A stretch of DNA of 64,000 bases from Liolophura sinensis (GCF_032854445.1 NC_088298.1:13381504-13445503); one strand, 5' to 3'; positions 38,466 through 51,859 are shown, numbered from the stretch's first letter. The notes: generated from the sequence alone by a model not told the origin. Made by a program: numbers and translations.

Positions 38466-38608
38466 CCTTTTTTTTCTTTTTTTTTGGATTGGTGTTTTAT
38501 GCCGTACTCAAGAATACTTCAATTATATGGCGGCGGCCAGCATTATGGTGGGAGGAAACCGGGGGAAACCCACGACCATCCGCAGGTTGCAGGAAGACCT
38601 TCCCACAT
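38466..38608 (-). mobile_element. SINE family 1, 3' part
   Basis: Begins with a T-rich tail (tttt...ctttttttttgg instead of the usual taaa tail). Then come 'attggtgttttatgccgtac', the CCAGCATTATGGTGGGAGG block and the body to 'gaagaccttcccacat'. The tRNA-like head is missing. Confidence 0.9.
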
Positions 38609-38649
38609 ATATACTTTTTAAGCATATAGATAAAAAGCCAAAAACTAAA

Positions 38650-38704
38650 ACCAGATTTCACCGGTGATACTGCAAACTATCACACTATCGTCATCGCTCT
38701 GCAC
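38650..38704 (+). repeat. Unclassified dispersed repeat, copy f (partial)
   Basis: 'gatttcaccggtgatactgc' followed by 'aaactatcacactatcgtca' and 'tcgctctgc' matches the 3' half of the dispersed family. The 5' half with the aggtaaattgacaagag core is absent. Confidence 0.55.
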
Positions 38705-38749
38705 AATATTATAAATTTAACAGCATACAAGACACAGTTAATAGAAAAC

Positions 38750-39345
38750 AACTATGGAACTTGCAGGAACTTGGGCTCCCTTTCATGTACTGTCAACCCG
38801 TACAAGCTGTTGTGTAACACTTCATATTTCGCTAGTTTGGAAATTTGGACCCGCTTTTACGTTAATAACAGGTACACATTGTATACCTATCAGTTCTTTT
38901 ATATTTAAACTTCACATTTTGTTTGTTTGTTTTCTGTGCATGCGGAACTTGGCAATCATTTAGCCTTACGTTCCTCAGATGTGTACATTTTTGCATTCTT
39001 ATCTGTTACACTTCACGTCTTGTCTTCACGGAATTGCACGCCTTTACCCTATACGTCGATCTCCATTTGTGTACATTTTTGCATTCGTATACGTCACGCG
39101 TCAGGTTATGTCTTCACGGAATTGCACGTGCTTACCTAACAATCGTGTATTTTTTAATGCACATGGCACCGGCCTGCCTTTGCCGCACCGGTACCAGTTT
39201 GTACCTATGGCGGTCCCAAACTGTATATTTTTGATCTAATATATAATCCTTATATATCCGATACAGGTGAAACTTTGCCAGTCATGACTCTGTACTGATC
39301 AGAAACCGTTTACATTTTTGGCCTGACATTGTGCACTTCACGCCC
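38750..39345. repeat. Degenerate tandem repeat, about 88-bp unit
   Basis: Two clear units start at 38981 and 39069 with 'gtgtacatttttgcattc'; each also has 'gtcttcacggaattgcacg'. Weaker versions with 'cacttcac' and 'tttacatttttg' extend the array on both sides. Three overlapping frames of 70-103 codons arise here and are repeat artefacts. Confidence 0.7.
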
Positions 39346-42074
39346 ACTGGATTAATCAACCAGCAACACGTTAATAACTAGCCTATTCCCCCATGTTGTA
39401 ATAAATGCTATGATCGATCCGTCTGAACGAGTTAATAACTGCTTCAGGTTTCCCCTGCTCTCTGCCATGTCATGGCTATCGTTACTACACAGCCAGCTGT
39501 ATGCGTGTTTCAGATGATCCGCTAAGGCAATACAAAATCTGACTCGGCCACACGAACGGGCGAGCCACTCACATCAAATACCCGGTACTCTTCAAAATCT
39601 CCCCAACTACCCCGGTCAAGACTTCGCTTTTTCGTCTCAATAGATATCCCCTTTAAATATTTCAATCATTTCTCCGTGTTGACAGCGCTACATAGATTTA
39701 AAATTATCGCCAGTTCTCGCGTCAACGCACGTGATTAATGTCGTCTGCTTCCAGAAAAATCGACCACCCCCGTTGTCCCGGTGGCACGTGAGGGCTTTGT
39801 ATCGAAATTAAGTTTTAGTTTGCTCTTGCGACCACGCTATCTGAGAGCTCAAAGGAGAGCTATTTACAGTGTTGGACTTACGTTCCAGATAACCCCCTTG
39901 TTTGCACCACTCGTTAAGGCGGGAATTTCTTTGGCCTGTCCGCATTCTCGCCCATTAATACACGCGGGGCTTTTTTAATCTTGTCACTCAGTAGACCTTC
40001 AAAGACAGGCCATATGCATTGCTGCCTTAAGCCAAGTGTTTTACTTTCCTGTTTGCTGGATCCCGGATTGTCATCGGTGGATGTTAAGCTGAGTTTCAAA
40101 GCAAGGTAGTAACAACTCCCGCACAAACATTTAATCTTAATCCAGTGGTTGACGGGAATGGTATATATGTAAGAGCGCATAACAGTGTTAAATAACCCTT
40201 AAACGATTTGTTTTAGTAACAAACGAGCGGGTTTACATTTGTAGTTTTGAAAACTTCGTCAAACCAAATTACCACTAACTGTAGTCTTAGTAGACACTCT
40301 TTGATATACTTAGTTCAAACAACACGGCACCCCATCAACACTAGGAAAAACCCTTATAAAATGAGAAAAGTGGACTGTGTAAACTACTTGAGGTGCAAAC
40401 AGTCCAGAGAGGTCGGGATCAAATATTGCCCAACCTTTTATCTAAAGACTATAAAGCTATAGGAAAAACTTTAAAGCTTGGTACCCCTAACGCTTGTATA
40501 GTGTTCAACATTTACGAGAAATTACGAAATGGGGCGGGGTGTCGGCCGCACTGATTGCGGCGTTGCATCTGGTGTCGGCAATCTTGTACAACCTAATCTA
40601 CCCGTGAATTATTCTCTTAAAACTAAAGATCACGAGGGGTGACTGCGCTTATAAGAATTACATGTATCTGACCAGTTTTTATTGGGTGCTAATGTTTCAG
40701 CACTCTTCATAAGTGTTCATATAACATTGTTTTTTAACTCTGTTTCAAGTGTTGGCTTAGAATTTTCAATAATCAACTGATATGATGTACAGTAATGAGG
40801 GTTTAAAAGTGTGAAACCCGAACAGGTCCTGGGGAAAACTAGCGTAACATGTCAGACACCTGGAAATTCTCCTGACTTACGGCCACGGCTTACCTTAATT
40901 ACAGTTCAAGGGCTTTAGAGGTGTAAACGTATACGCCGCATAGAACCATGGGTTATCAGGAAAAGAGAGTGATGTAATTTATTAGACGTCACCAGTCTAG
41001 ATCGGGGTAGAATAACTCAAAATAGTCCAAACTAAGGATGCTTAATCCACCAGTAGGTATCTGCAGGACATATACCTACCTTCTTATATATACATATAAG
41101 ACATATAAGACTAAAAATCGCTCTAGAAAGGCGTTAATAACACAACGTTAAGGGTGTGCTTCTAGTGAAATGTTGTAATTTTGGTCAGGATTTTAAAGAT
41201 GGGTTAATGAGGAAAGCGCAGTTTGGACTATATGGCTATATATACACCTCATCGCTCAGTGGAGGAAAACTGACCAATCACGTAACAGACATAAATTCAG
41301 CGTTTACTGCTTCCGGTGCGACTTTTATGGTGAAGACTTTTGCCAGCCATATATAACACGGCGAGCGATTGTGGTTTACTCCGGGCAATCTCGATTTCTT
41401 CTACACACATCAGATGTACCGCAGCCGTAGAAGTGAGAAAAATCATGACCGAAAAGTTGAATTTCATGCAGTTAAAGAAATTATTTAACAAAAAAAAAAA
41501 ATTCACGTTTGGAATTATAGCCCTATAGATTGGTCATATCACCGAATAATTATCGTCAAAAGACCTTTTTAAGGAAGTACGAGACAGGCGTTTGGTTGCC
41601 TGGTTGTCATCACAAAAAATATTTGAAAAGATTGTTTTACTCCTGCATTATTTTTCACGATTTTAATTCCGTATTTTTTGAGAATTCGTCATATTGTGTT
41701 ACCGACATCAGACAGTAAAATGCATGTTATCCATTCACTGAAATATCAGTTAATAATAATTTATTTATTGATAATTAATCAATAAGTTATTAATCTATTT
41801 GACTTGTGTTTTTACTCAAATACGCATGGTCTCTATATACGTGTTCCAGTGACATTAAATGACGTTAGTCACGGATAAAAATTTTCCTAAGAAGGTTTGG
41901 AGAAGTGGTACTCAGTGATAAACATGACACAAAACCACATGTAAGAAGGCGATTACAGGATTTGAACTCATTCCCTTTCTGTAGTTATACCCATGTACAA
42001 AACAAGCAAAATTAGTGTGTATACTTTTGGATAAACTACCTTTAAAATCTGTTCCACTGAAAAGAGACATGAGG
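39346..42074. other. No feature recognised
   Basis: No exon, repeat family or RNA gene that I can support. Confidence 0.5.
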
Positions 42075-42435
42075 TTTTTAATTAATATGCACACAGAGCG
42101 TTAGCGATGGAGCTTCCCTCTCGCGTTTTTGTGCTTTCCAAGCATGCAAAGCCTGAATTCAATATATGTGGTAATATTTGAGGTACCACTCTTAACATTT
42201 AGGCAGGATATTCCTTAACATTGATTTCAGTACACAAGAGGCTATGTCGTGAATTTTGCAATTTAATGTGCATATAGGACATCAGCGATGGAGCATTCCC
42301 TTCGTGAACTTACTTTGCTTTACACTTATGCAAAGTACTGTGATGAAAACATGCAGTGCTTTTTTAAGATACTGGTACCATCCTCAACATTTGCGTTAAC
42401 ATAGATTTAACTCATAAGGAACGCCGAGCTAAAAT
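42075..42435. repeat. Two-copy tandem duplication, about 182 bp
   Basis: 'aatatgcacacagagcgtta' + 'gcgatggagc' at about 42085 corresponds to 'aatgtgcatataggacatca' + 'gcgatggagc' at about 42267. Matching downstream words include 'atgcaaag', 'ggtaccac'/'ggtaccat', 'ctcaacattt'-like and 'ttaacat.gatTT'-like blocks. The copies are well diverged. Confidence 0.7.
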
Positions 42436-43894
42436 GTAGACAATTCATTTATTCCATTGTAATTGTTTTACGTTGTACGTAATAATTTTTCACTTAGCTA
42501 AAAAAATCTTAAGTGTGGAAGAATTGATTCCTATCACACGCAAACTGCTCTAAAGAAATGTCTTACACTAGTCAAGTAACGCTGACAGCCAATGCGTAAA
42601 CAGTGCGTGTTTTTAGGCTGTGGTGCATATTTGAAATGAGCAGACATAGAATCAGAATCTGGATAAACAAAAACAACCACCGACGAGTGAAAACTGTCAC
42701 TGGCAAGCCATGAAAACAGATTGATGTGAAGTTAGTGTTAAAAATGACGAGACTCAGTCGGCAACCTGTCCACGTCAATCATATGCGACGATGATGGAAT
42801 GTTTGCCTGTCATATCTGTAGCCCCACCCCTTAGTAACGGGTACAAGAAATGAGTGTGGCTAGGTGAGATGAGTGATAAGGAATAAATTCATGTAAGAGT
42901 GTTTATTATTCCATGTGCACTGTTGATGAGATTCTTGAGAGATAAGCAAAGAAGTTTTGGTGGAAAATTGTGAATAACATTCATCCTTCTGAGCCAAGTT
43001 TTCCCCAAAAACCTTGAATTCTAAAAGTATAATGTAACTGACAACGCTATACGGTTACAATAGTGTGACTTGGTCATACAAAGTTCGATACAAAGTTGAA
43101 TCTCAGTAATTAACCTATTTTATTTTTCATTTTTATGAATCAGACATATGTATTTATTACCATAGTGGTTAATATCTTGAATAAAATTAATGCGTTACAT
43201 TGTTAAAATGTACATCTACCCAAAGGCCAATACTGATAAAGTGCACGTCATCTGTATGTTCCACAAATTTCAGCTACAATGTTGCCTTGAACCTCGCATG
43301 TATGAAGTCCCATCATTATCTTTGCATGAGAAGGTTTACGCTTTGATTTTATCGTAGGATGTACCGAAAAGACTGGCCGATACATTTTTAAATGTGCTAG
43401 TTTTTGTTAAGCTGTTTGCTGAGGTATAAAAATCCTGCGACCCAAGATTCGTTTCGTGGGATAATCAAGGCCTGATAACCTCATGTGGCAATTAGCAGAG
43501 CCAACAATACGCCGGGACGAGTTACCGCCCTTGTTTTAGCTCGTTTCTATCCTAGCTATGTCGTGAGTTAGTAACGAAGACGCCGCCTTCTTCAGCAAAA
43601 TTTACCAGTCAACAACACATCAAAGCCAAAACTTTAAAAGGACAGCCCAGATGGAAATTAATGTATTCCTACATCATATTCGTTAATAGTATGTATTAAT
43701 TAAGTTGAAGCCAAATAGAAATCTCTATATCCTGTAATCACCGTCATATGTATAGTATTTACAAAATGACAAAAAAGACCAGTGTAAGGCAACAGAATTG
43801 GAAAGATTCTACGAGGACACCTGGACACATTAGTAGTTGCTGAACTAAAATGACCGAGTGACAGATTTATATAAAGAGACGAATCAGAATTTAA
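42436..43894. other. No feature recognised
   Basis: AT-rich sequence without supported features. Confidence 0.5.
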
Positions 43895-44282
43895 ACAGTC
43901 ATCACCAGAAACTCTATAAAAACAAGGCACAATCATCACGAGTAGTCATAATCAGGGTTAAAATAATCAATGCAAAAATGAAGCAGTCATCACCAGAAGC
44001 GAAACAATCAATTCGAGAACGAAACAGTCATCACCAGAAGTGAAACAATCATCCCCAGAAGTGAAACAATCAATGTCAGAAATGAAGCAGTCATCACCAG
44101 AAGTGAAACAATCAATTCGACAACGAAACAGTCATCGCCAGAAGTGAAACAATCAATGTCAGAATTGAAGCAATCATCACCAGATGTGAAACAATCAATA
44201 TCAGAAATGAAGCAGTCATCATCAGAAGTGAAGCAATCGTCAGAATTGAAGCAGTCATCACCAGAAGTGAAAGAATTAATAC
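43895..44282. repeat. About 21-bp minisatellite
   Basis: Variants of 'cagtcatcaccagaagtgaa' alternate with 'acaatcaatgtcagaaatga', giving a 42-bp dimer in places. One short frame (43858-44043) arises from it. Confidence 0.88.
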
Positions 44283-45386
44283 GAGACTATTAATTTGATA
44301 GTACCATATGATGTACCATATGATGTAAAAGGGGTAACTCAGTACGTTTGCAGGAACAGAAGAACATTTGCGAAATATGAATTAAAATGCCATTTGATAT
44401 TAACAGGTTGGTTCATTTATAACAAGAATTAAAAGGAACACAGAAAATTTAAAAAATTGAATAAAAGATACCAGTGATATGATGTTATCATCGATAGCTC
44501 AAACATCTTGGGGGGAAAGCAATGAGTAAGGTTGTAGAGAAGTTGCACCAGTGTGTTAACAGTGGACTGGCATTTCGCACCATGCGTATTTAATTTCACA
44601 AACCTTACTGTGAGTATCGTATCGTTGTAGTAGCGTGAGTATTGACCGCACTAGAGAACGTATACAGAGCCATGTCTATTTGGGGCCACCCTGTTGCATG
44701 AAGAAAATAGCATATCTTTGTAAATGGCTCTATCTCACTTTGGACACAAAATAAAATTCCCGTGCGAGGTGTCTAAAGTCGAGATAATGTTGAAGTGCAG
44801 ACCTAAACACTAATGAATATATTGGGCCGTGCGACTTTAATTCAGCTGTCAAAACTGAGTTTATTATTAAGGTTATTGGGAATCACGTCCATGCTATCTA
44901 CACCAGTCCCGACAATGCTCCGCCACGCTGCACAAAAGGCACTGAATTCCATGCCATTAGCTTCAGTGACAAAGATACGCGTTACATTCCTGTTTACCCA
45001 TTGACTGTCCGGACGGCATTAGAGTGTTATTTGGTGCGCATGACACGCCCCCTCAGCGGTGGGTCCAACGTGCTAGGGAAGAGCGAGGTTATTAAAAAAA
45101 AAACAGATCTGACTCACGGTAACCTAGGACTGGAATCCAAGCGTGAATGTGGTGATAAAATAAATTCGAAGTTTCTGGATAACACAACCTAATTCTTTGA
45201 CGATACTGCATAAAAAGTGCGCCTTTAAGGTAATTTACGTGCCCTTGTGGTTTCAATTAACGCCTAAACTACTCGTGTACATGTTGCCTAAAATATGTAC
45301 TAAGCAATTCTATTATACTCGTGTATATTCAGCTGTGATGAAGGCACCAGTCATAAAGAGCACACTGTGGAAAAAGACTGGAAATA

Positions 45387-45433
45387 GTAGATCCACTATC
45401 CACTATAATAGTAGATCCACTATCCACTATGCC
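45387..45433. repeat. 24-bp exact tandem duplication
   Basis: 'agtagatccactatccacta' + 'taat' is present twice in a row. Confidence 0.85.
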
Positions 45434-45574
45434 ACCGTCGATACATCAGCCTTGTGGTGACTAGCAATTCTAGACCAACGCCATCATATGAATTATAACT
45501 GACATTACTGCTTTTTTTTCACCTAAGTCTGTCTAAGCCATCGTACTAAGGGTAATCCAAGTAGGTATATTTAA

Positions 45575-45704
45575 GCATTTGAATGAAGATCTAGAATAAA
45601 CACTAACTGAGGTAAACTGACAAGAATCCGCGTTTCACCGCTGACAAGTAGCGAATTGCAAACTATGACACTTGTCTTCGCTGCTCTGCTTTTACTCGCT
45701 ATGG
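45575..45704 (+). repeat. Unclassified dispersed repeat, copy b
   Basis: Contains 'aacactaactgaggtaaact' + 'gacaagaatccg', then 'gtttcaccgctgacaag', 'gcaaactatgacac' and 'tcttcgctgctctgctttta'. It aligns with copies a, c and e over about 130 bp. Confidence 0.8.
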
Positions 45705-46380
45705 TGTAGATTTCTATATTGCAACGGCGATATATCATTAGTAGAAATATCCCGGTAGGAATTCGTTTAGGTGTATGGTATATCGGCCTATTGCATGGTT
45801 GTATATGCGAGATTCTGGACAAGGAACTGACAATTCGAATCTACGTTAAAAACTGCTACAGAAAATCGTAAAAGCTTTGGAGCATTCTGACAGGGCCTGA
45901 TTGATCAATTTTGAGAAATTACTCCAAGAAGTCATTGATTGCCCTGTAAGATCACAAGGTGAAAGGCTATTGGTACACGTATTGGCTTATTCCTGTAAGT
46001 ACTTTTAAGAAATTCTCGTGCGATTTTTATTAACAAAACATGTCACCGATAATTTGTCCTTTTTGGTCATTTTGTAAACTTCGACGCTTCGTTTTGTAAT
46101 GGTAATGTCAATGGTTGAAAAAGCAATAACTACCAGTTGTTGTTTTTTTTTTTGTTTTTGTCCTCTCCGGTGATCAAGCCAAGAGTTTTTCTCGCCGTTG
46201 ACTCCAATATTGCTAGTGTACATGCCGAAATTCTCAATGTATACGCTGTCTGAATAATACTGTAGCGTTTATTGAGCTCGTTAAAACATGTTATGTTTCA
46301 TGTCGAGGTCAAATGTGAAAAAAAACCAAGCGTATACATTCTGAAGGGCTGAATCAACAAGTGAATGAAGAATGTAGTTA

Positions 46381-46680
46381 AGAAATAATGTGGACAAATT
46401 CATGTACGGAAAGAAAATGAAGAGGAAAAACAGTATGTTAGAACTGAATAATTGAATAACTGACTGTTTTCTTTGTCCTATTTACTGAATGATCCATTGG
46501 TTTCTTCCACGCGAATTTGAAAAACGTTGACATGAGTTTGTTTGGCTTTTTCCTCATCTCCTTAACTGACTGACATATGCGTTAACCAACAGAACACTGT
46601 GGTGTCACTGTGGATTTGACTGACCAATTTATTGATTATTTTATTAAGGTTTTCGCGTCCTTCAACTTGATTTCGTCAAT
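46381..46680 (+). repeat. Unclassified repeat pair, copy 1
   Basis: Shares with 49799-50126 the ordered words 'aaataatgtg', 'ggaaagaaaa.gaag', 'gatccattggttt(c)ttcacgcg'-type, 'ACGTTGAC', 'gctgacagatgc'/'actgacatatgc', and a closing 'cttcaacttgatt'/'tttcaacatgatt'. Same orientation, about 3.4 kb apart, no coding between. Confidence 0.7.
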
Positions 46681-48242
46681 ATTATGATCACGACGTCTTC
46701 TCATGCATTGCACATCAGTAAACCATGCCTCGCAGACTTATTTACTCTAATTATATTATACTGTATGATGTATCAGTTTTCTTTTCTATAGCACCGTTTA
46801 ATTATTTTTTTTTTCCTGATCAGCGACAAGATTAGCGTACGGATGGATCCGGGTCTCAACATCGAGAAACCGCAAATTAATGATAAAACATTTAAAATGA
46901 AATCAGTCATAGTACATGTCAGTTGAAATTAACTGATAAGGCTTCAGCAGAAACCGCGAGAAACAATACATCATACCACTGTCGCATGTCCACCCGGCGC
47001 ATACGTCGCCAATATATTTCTCACATTTGAAAGATGTCCCATTTTTTCAAAATGACCGTGCCAATAAAAAAGTAAGTTGATCAATTTTCCTCGTGTTAAC
47101 TGTCACCTGTTGATTGATTGATTTGCACCTGAGAAATCTGAAAGTTCTGTTCAAGTTTTCCCTGTATAATGTTCATGCGTCAGTTTGTTTGTCTGTTCAT
47201 TGATGTTTTACGAAGTAGAAACTAAAGAAGATTTTATTTACGTGAATACTAACAGGCTTAAAAGTACACCACCAACAAAAAACGGAGAGAAGGGAGTCAA
47301 CGCCCAGGCACAATGCCTAAAGGCGGTCTTGTTGACAATACAAAAGAGCAATATACCCCATGAGGAAAGTCGATTTTACGTACTGCTCATTTTATCAATA
47401 TTGTATCACATGCTTCATCTGTTAGCTTAATAAGAACGAGAAGTCCTAACCAAGAGCCGTCAGTAACTCTGGTCGTGACGAGATGGACTGTCAACCAGTC
47501 GTGCAGATGTCACCATTAAATCTGTCATTGATTCTCATGATAAAATGGTAACAGCGTATAGGTATGTAAAATTGTACCTAAATACCCACTCAAGCTAAAA
47601 AAAACATCTCTTCGTTTTTTATATATTTTTTTTTTATCTTGCTTGACAACAGTGTTTAAAAAAAGACTCACGATATGTATTATACACAAAAGAGTAAGTA
47701 GACCCAATGTCGTGGTCAAGGACTTGATACAATGAGTGGGAACGTCCATTCGTGTCAACCTGAATTCACCTCCGGGATCCGTAGATCAATTTGTCAGCGT
47801 TTATCGCTATCAAATAACCCCTAACTACCTGTGGACTACCTGTATACGCCTCAGAGCGTTTACGATTTCAGGCAAATTATCTCTTAATGATTTACACGTC
47901 TTTGTAGAGTCATAGACCAGAAGGAACACTTCCGGGCATGTAAGCCGTCATAAAAATGGGATGGGTTTTCGCTTTCATTTATCAGGGTTTGGATTGGTTT
48001 TTATAGACGTACTATATGTGTTTTCATGCAATACACGACGCACGTCCACGTTGTATCAGTTTGTGTTTTTCTCCTTCTATTTTTCTATTTTTTTTTTATT
48101 CCTTTTTGGTAATAGTACCATGCTTCTCACAGTGCATGTTTCAACAATAGTCCAGGCTTGAACAACTGTAATTTTTGGCCAGTATAGGTCTCCGCCCCTG
48201 CAATTTTTTTATATCGTCCAAATTAATGGGGAAATTGTACAT

Positions 48243-48353
48243 ACGGCCGTTGAGTGGGAGACTACAGAAGCTGAATTTAAACTCACTGCGACTGCACTAG
48301 TGAGAGGTTCCAAGGTCACTGTGTTGGGCCAGTACGCTAACCGCTAAGCCACT
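48243..48353 (-). mobile_element. Diverged SINE family 1 head
   Basis: On the minus strand: 'gtggcttagcggttagcgta', 'aacctctcactagtgcagtc', 'gcagtgagtttaaattcagc' and a degraded 'cggccgta'. These match the tRNA-like head of the family-1 SINE. The 3' half is missing or unrecognisable. Confidence 0.65.
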
Positions 48354-48489
48354 TATTTTTTTCATTACTAACATCCATAGACAAGTATCCGTTAGTATAT
48401 AACAACGGTACCTTTTTCTGCCTTGGATAGTATCCAGTCTGGCTCATCCACAGTTGACCTTCAGTTGTGTGTGGCTTACTGGGTAGTTT

Positions 48490-48756
48490 TGGGGGCCTCC
48501 GTGGCTCAGCCCGCTAGCGCAGCATAACAACCCAGAAGTCTCTCACCAATGCGGTCGCTGTGAGTTCAAGTCCAGCTCATGCTGGCTTCCTCTCCGGCCG
48601 TAAGTGGGGAGGTCTTTCCGCAACCTGCGGATGATCGTGGATTTCCCCCGGTCTCTGCCGGGTTTCCTCCCACCATAATGCTGGCCGTCGTTGTATAAGT
48701 GAAATATTCTTGAGTACGGCGTAAAACACCAATCAAATAAATAAATAAATAAATAA
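48490..48756 (+). mobile_element. SINE family 1, full length
   Basis: Best-preserved full copy. A box region 'cctccgtggctcagcccgct', B box 'gagttcaagtcc', then 'catgctggcttcctctccgg', 'gcaacctgcggatgatcgtg', 'ataatgctggccgtcgttgt', 'gagtacggcgtaaaacacca' and a (taaa)n tail of about 24 bp. A 167-codon minus-strand frame (48543-49046) crosses it by chance. A target duplication is not clear. Confidence 0.95.
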
Positions 48757-49229
48757 GTTTTTTGTTTTCTGAAAAGGCCACTTTTCGGTGAAAGCCTATA
48801 TCTTGGTGTAAGGCTACAGGTGCAACTACTTTTCCTTGTGTAGAAGCCTACACTACAAAATCTAATAACACGGTTCCGTTCTGAACAGGTTCTAACCTGA
48901 AGAGGATCTGAAAAGGATCTAATCTGGAAAGGATCCGAAAACGATTTAACCTGAAAAGGTTTCGTCGCACCTATATAGTACGAACTATACAGAACCATGC
49001 GTGATGCATATGCCGCCTCAGCTTCAAAAACATTGATTTCCTCCACTAAATAGCTTTAAGTTATTACATTCCATGTATTATTTTTTTCAAATTATTCCAA
49101 AATGTTGGGCGCACTAATGAACAGCAAAATTTCTAAAACAAAAGATTTTGTTTTGTGTTTCGTCACATTTGCTCGATTTTCTGACCATGCTGTGCATGTC
49201 CTCCTCTCACGTGTACTGCGGCATGCTTT

Positions 49230-49332
49230 ACTATATAGCGTGACGGCCCTGTACCGTCCTGTGAGGTGAGATCTACCGAACACTCAACATGTACCGCCCT
49301 GTGGGGTGAGATCCATCGAACTCTCAACATGT
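49230..49332. repeat. Two-copy tandem repeat, about 43 bp
   Basis: 'ccgtcctgtgaggtgagatc' and 'ccgccctgtggggtgagatc' head two adjacent units that both end '.ctcaacatgta'. Confidence 0.8.
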
Positions 49333-49798
49333 AATTTAGGAAAAGATTTGCGGGATAATTTATGAGATAATCAGATTTCACCCCGGAGACCTGTCTTTTA
49401 GGACGGAAAGTGCCAATTACCAGTCCATACCTTTATCTAAAAGGTATGCTTACAAAATAACGACGAGTGTCATATTACAAATTCCATGTTCACTTGGCTA
49501 ATACACCGTAAAACCTGTCATTGTAGCCCAATTACGTGCTTATCATTACGCGGTGAAAAAATAGACCCGGGTATAACTAAGTACGATATGTTACACCACG
49601 GTTCATTGATGTTGACTCGTACCGCGAGTAATTTTGTCTCTGTAAATTAAATAGTAAGTCTTATAATTTTAGGTGGAGAGCCTATAATTTCTTTCACAAT
49701 TCACAAATAACTTCTGGATAATTTTGATTTAATATGTTAATTGTTGTTTAGTGTTATAAAATACGTAGGTGAATCGAGCTGGTAAGAACACACTAAAG

Positions 49799-50126
49799 AA
49801 ATAATGTGTTGACATTGATGAATGGAAAGAAAACGAAGAAACAAGAAAGGATAGCTATAATAGAACTATTAGAACTGACTGACTGAATGTTTGTGTGATT
49901 GCACAATTGATTGTATTATTTTTTTTTACTGATCCATTGGTTTCCTTCACGCGGATTAGAAAGACGTTGACTTTTGGGTGTAGATCTGAATTGCTAATTC
50001 CTCGTCTGCTTGGCTGGCTGACAGATGCACTAACTAATAAAACACTCTTGTACCACCTGCAATTTAACTTGTTAATGAATTGCTCGTTCGTTTGAGGTTT
50101 ACGTCTTTTTCAACATGATTATGTCA
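49799..50126 (+). repeat. Unclassified repeat pair, copy 2
   Basis: Partner of 46381-46680. Distinguishing words: 'actgatccattggtttcctt', 'cacgcggattagaaagacgt', 'ggtttacgtctttttcaaca'. Divergence is roughly one base in four by eye. Confidence 0.7.
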
Positions 50127-51201
50127 AGTTGATGTCGTGTTGGTTTTTTTTATTGTTACGAATTTGCAACCGAATAAATTATCTGATTCATAAAAAGGGT
50201 CAAATCGCACCGAATAAGTTTCTGGAGGAAACGCAGAAATGAGGGTTTGTAAAAGTATCTTATAAGGGAAAAATGTACATGAGTCGTAAAACAGTAGTCA
50301 CTGTCTGTTTAATCTCTGGAACTCTGCTAAGCTTATGAGGCCATTTGGAATCGAAGACGAGATAGTTCTTGTAGCCCTTTTATTATAACCTATAAACTCG
50401 TTCAAATAATGAACCCCTTGCAGTATGATATATAATCATGTATTTTATCTACATATTTCAATGGCAAGTGATTTTTATGATCCGTTTGAACCACCATACA
50501 TTGCACCAGTTTCACTTTACTGTCAGTCTCCGTCCTGAATTAAAACGCGGCTTAAAGTTCTGATACCGTCATCATAAAGTTGAAGATGAGCGTTTTTATT
50601 TACAAAAAAATAACACAGATAGGCGCCGATGAGTATCAAGATTTAATTTACAATGTTGTTTGTGACCCTTTTTTCTGTCAAATTAAGTGTTTAGTGCTAA
50701 AGCATGCGGAAAAGACGGGTACGAAACTGTAAATCATAGCTTGACACAGAGCATTAGTTTTCACCTGTTACTTGTATTAGGGTGGATTTTTTCATCCTAA
50801 GAAGCCGCCATGCATATTTTAAGCACTTAAGATAGGACACAGCTGAATCCCTAATTGAATATTTCAAACAATTAAAGCTTGTTCGGTGAGGTTATGCAGG
50901 ACATTTAAAGCATCTGCTAACGATCTCATTAAAAAGCTTCACACTCCCAAAGAGGTGACGTAACAATGCCCTTGTATTTTTCGGGAGCGTTGAATTCTTT
51001 TTCTAACGGCATTATTATTTAATTAAAAGGCGATAAACGATCGTTGTTCCTTTTTAAGTACGACAAAAATGCGAGATGAACGACACAGGATAGTTGAGTT
51101 GTTATATGAAATAGACAAGTCCTTCGTCTGCTCAGAAATTTGCATGCCCGAGCTAGACATAAATACAACAGTAATACCCTATGTTCTGTCTTCTTAAACC
51201 G

Positions 51202-51436
51202 TGCAGTGTAATGACCCAGGAGTCTCTCACCAATGCGGTCGCTGTGAGTTCAAGTCCAGCTCATGCTGGCTTCCTCTCCGGCCGTAAGTGGGAAGGTCTA
51301 CCAGCAACCTGCGGATGGTCGTGGGTTTCCCCCGGGCTCTGCCCGGTTTCCTCCCACCGTAATCCTGGCCGCCGTCGTATAAGTGAAATATTCTTGAGTA
51401 CGGCGTAAAACACCAATCAAATAAATAAATAAATAA
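51202..51436 (+). mobile_element. 5'-truncated SINE family 1 with 15-bp target-site duplication
   Basis: Begins within the head just after the A box ('tgcagtgtaatgacccagga'), keeps the B box 'gagttcaagtcc', the full body, and a (taaa) tail. The 15-bp direct repeat 'tgtcttcttaaaccg' is identical at 51187-51201 and 51437-51451, so the insertion is young and its ends are exact. Confidence 0.96.
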
Positions 51437-51859
51437 TGTCTTCTTAAACCGCCAATCGGATCTAATCTAGAACCAGCATTTCAGATATTTCATAATGGTC
51501 TTTTGCCCGATATAAATGTCTTCTTTCTTATACAGTATACGTATCTAGTGCTGTGAAAAATCAGTGTCTGTGATCTAAACACGGCTAGACAACATTTTAG
51601 CTGAAGCGAGCACAGGATAGCGTTGCAGTATATCACATATCAATGCACCTTCAAATGTGGATCTAATTACATGTACGTCTCACGTTGTTTTGAATGGAAA
51701 TAGTACTTTCCCTAATAACAATTTTTCATGTAGATTAAACATGTACCTTTTTCTAAAACGTTCTATTTTTTCATCGATGCATTGATTCCGTTCCAAACCG
51801 CTAGTTCTGTGATATTTTACATTTCTGTCAAGGAATCTACCATAGCGGCACCAGGTCGG

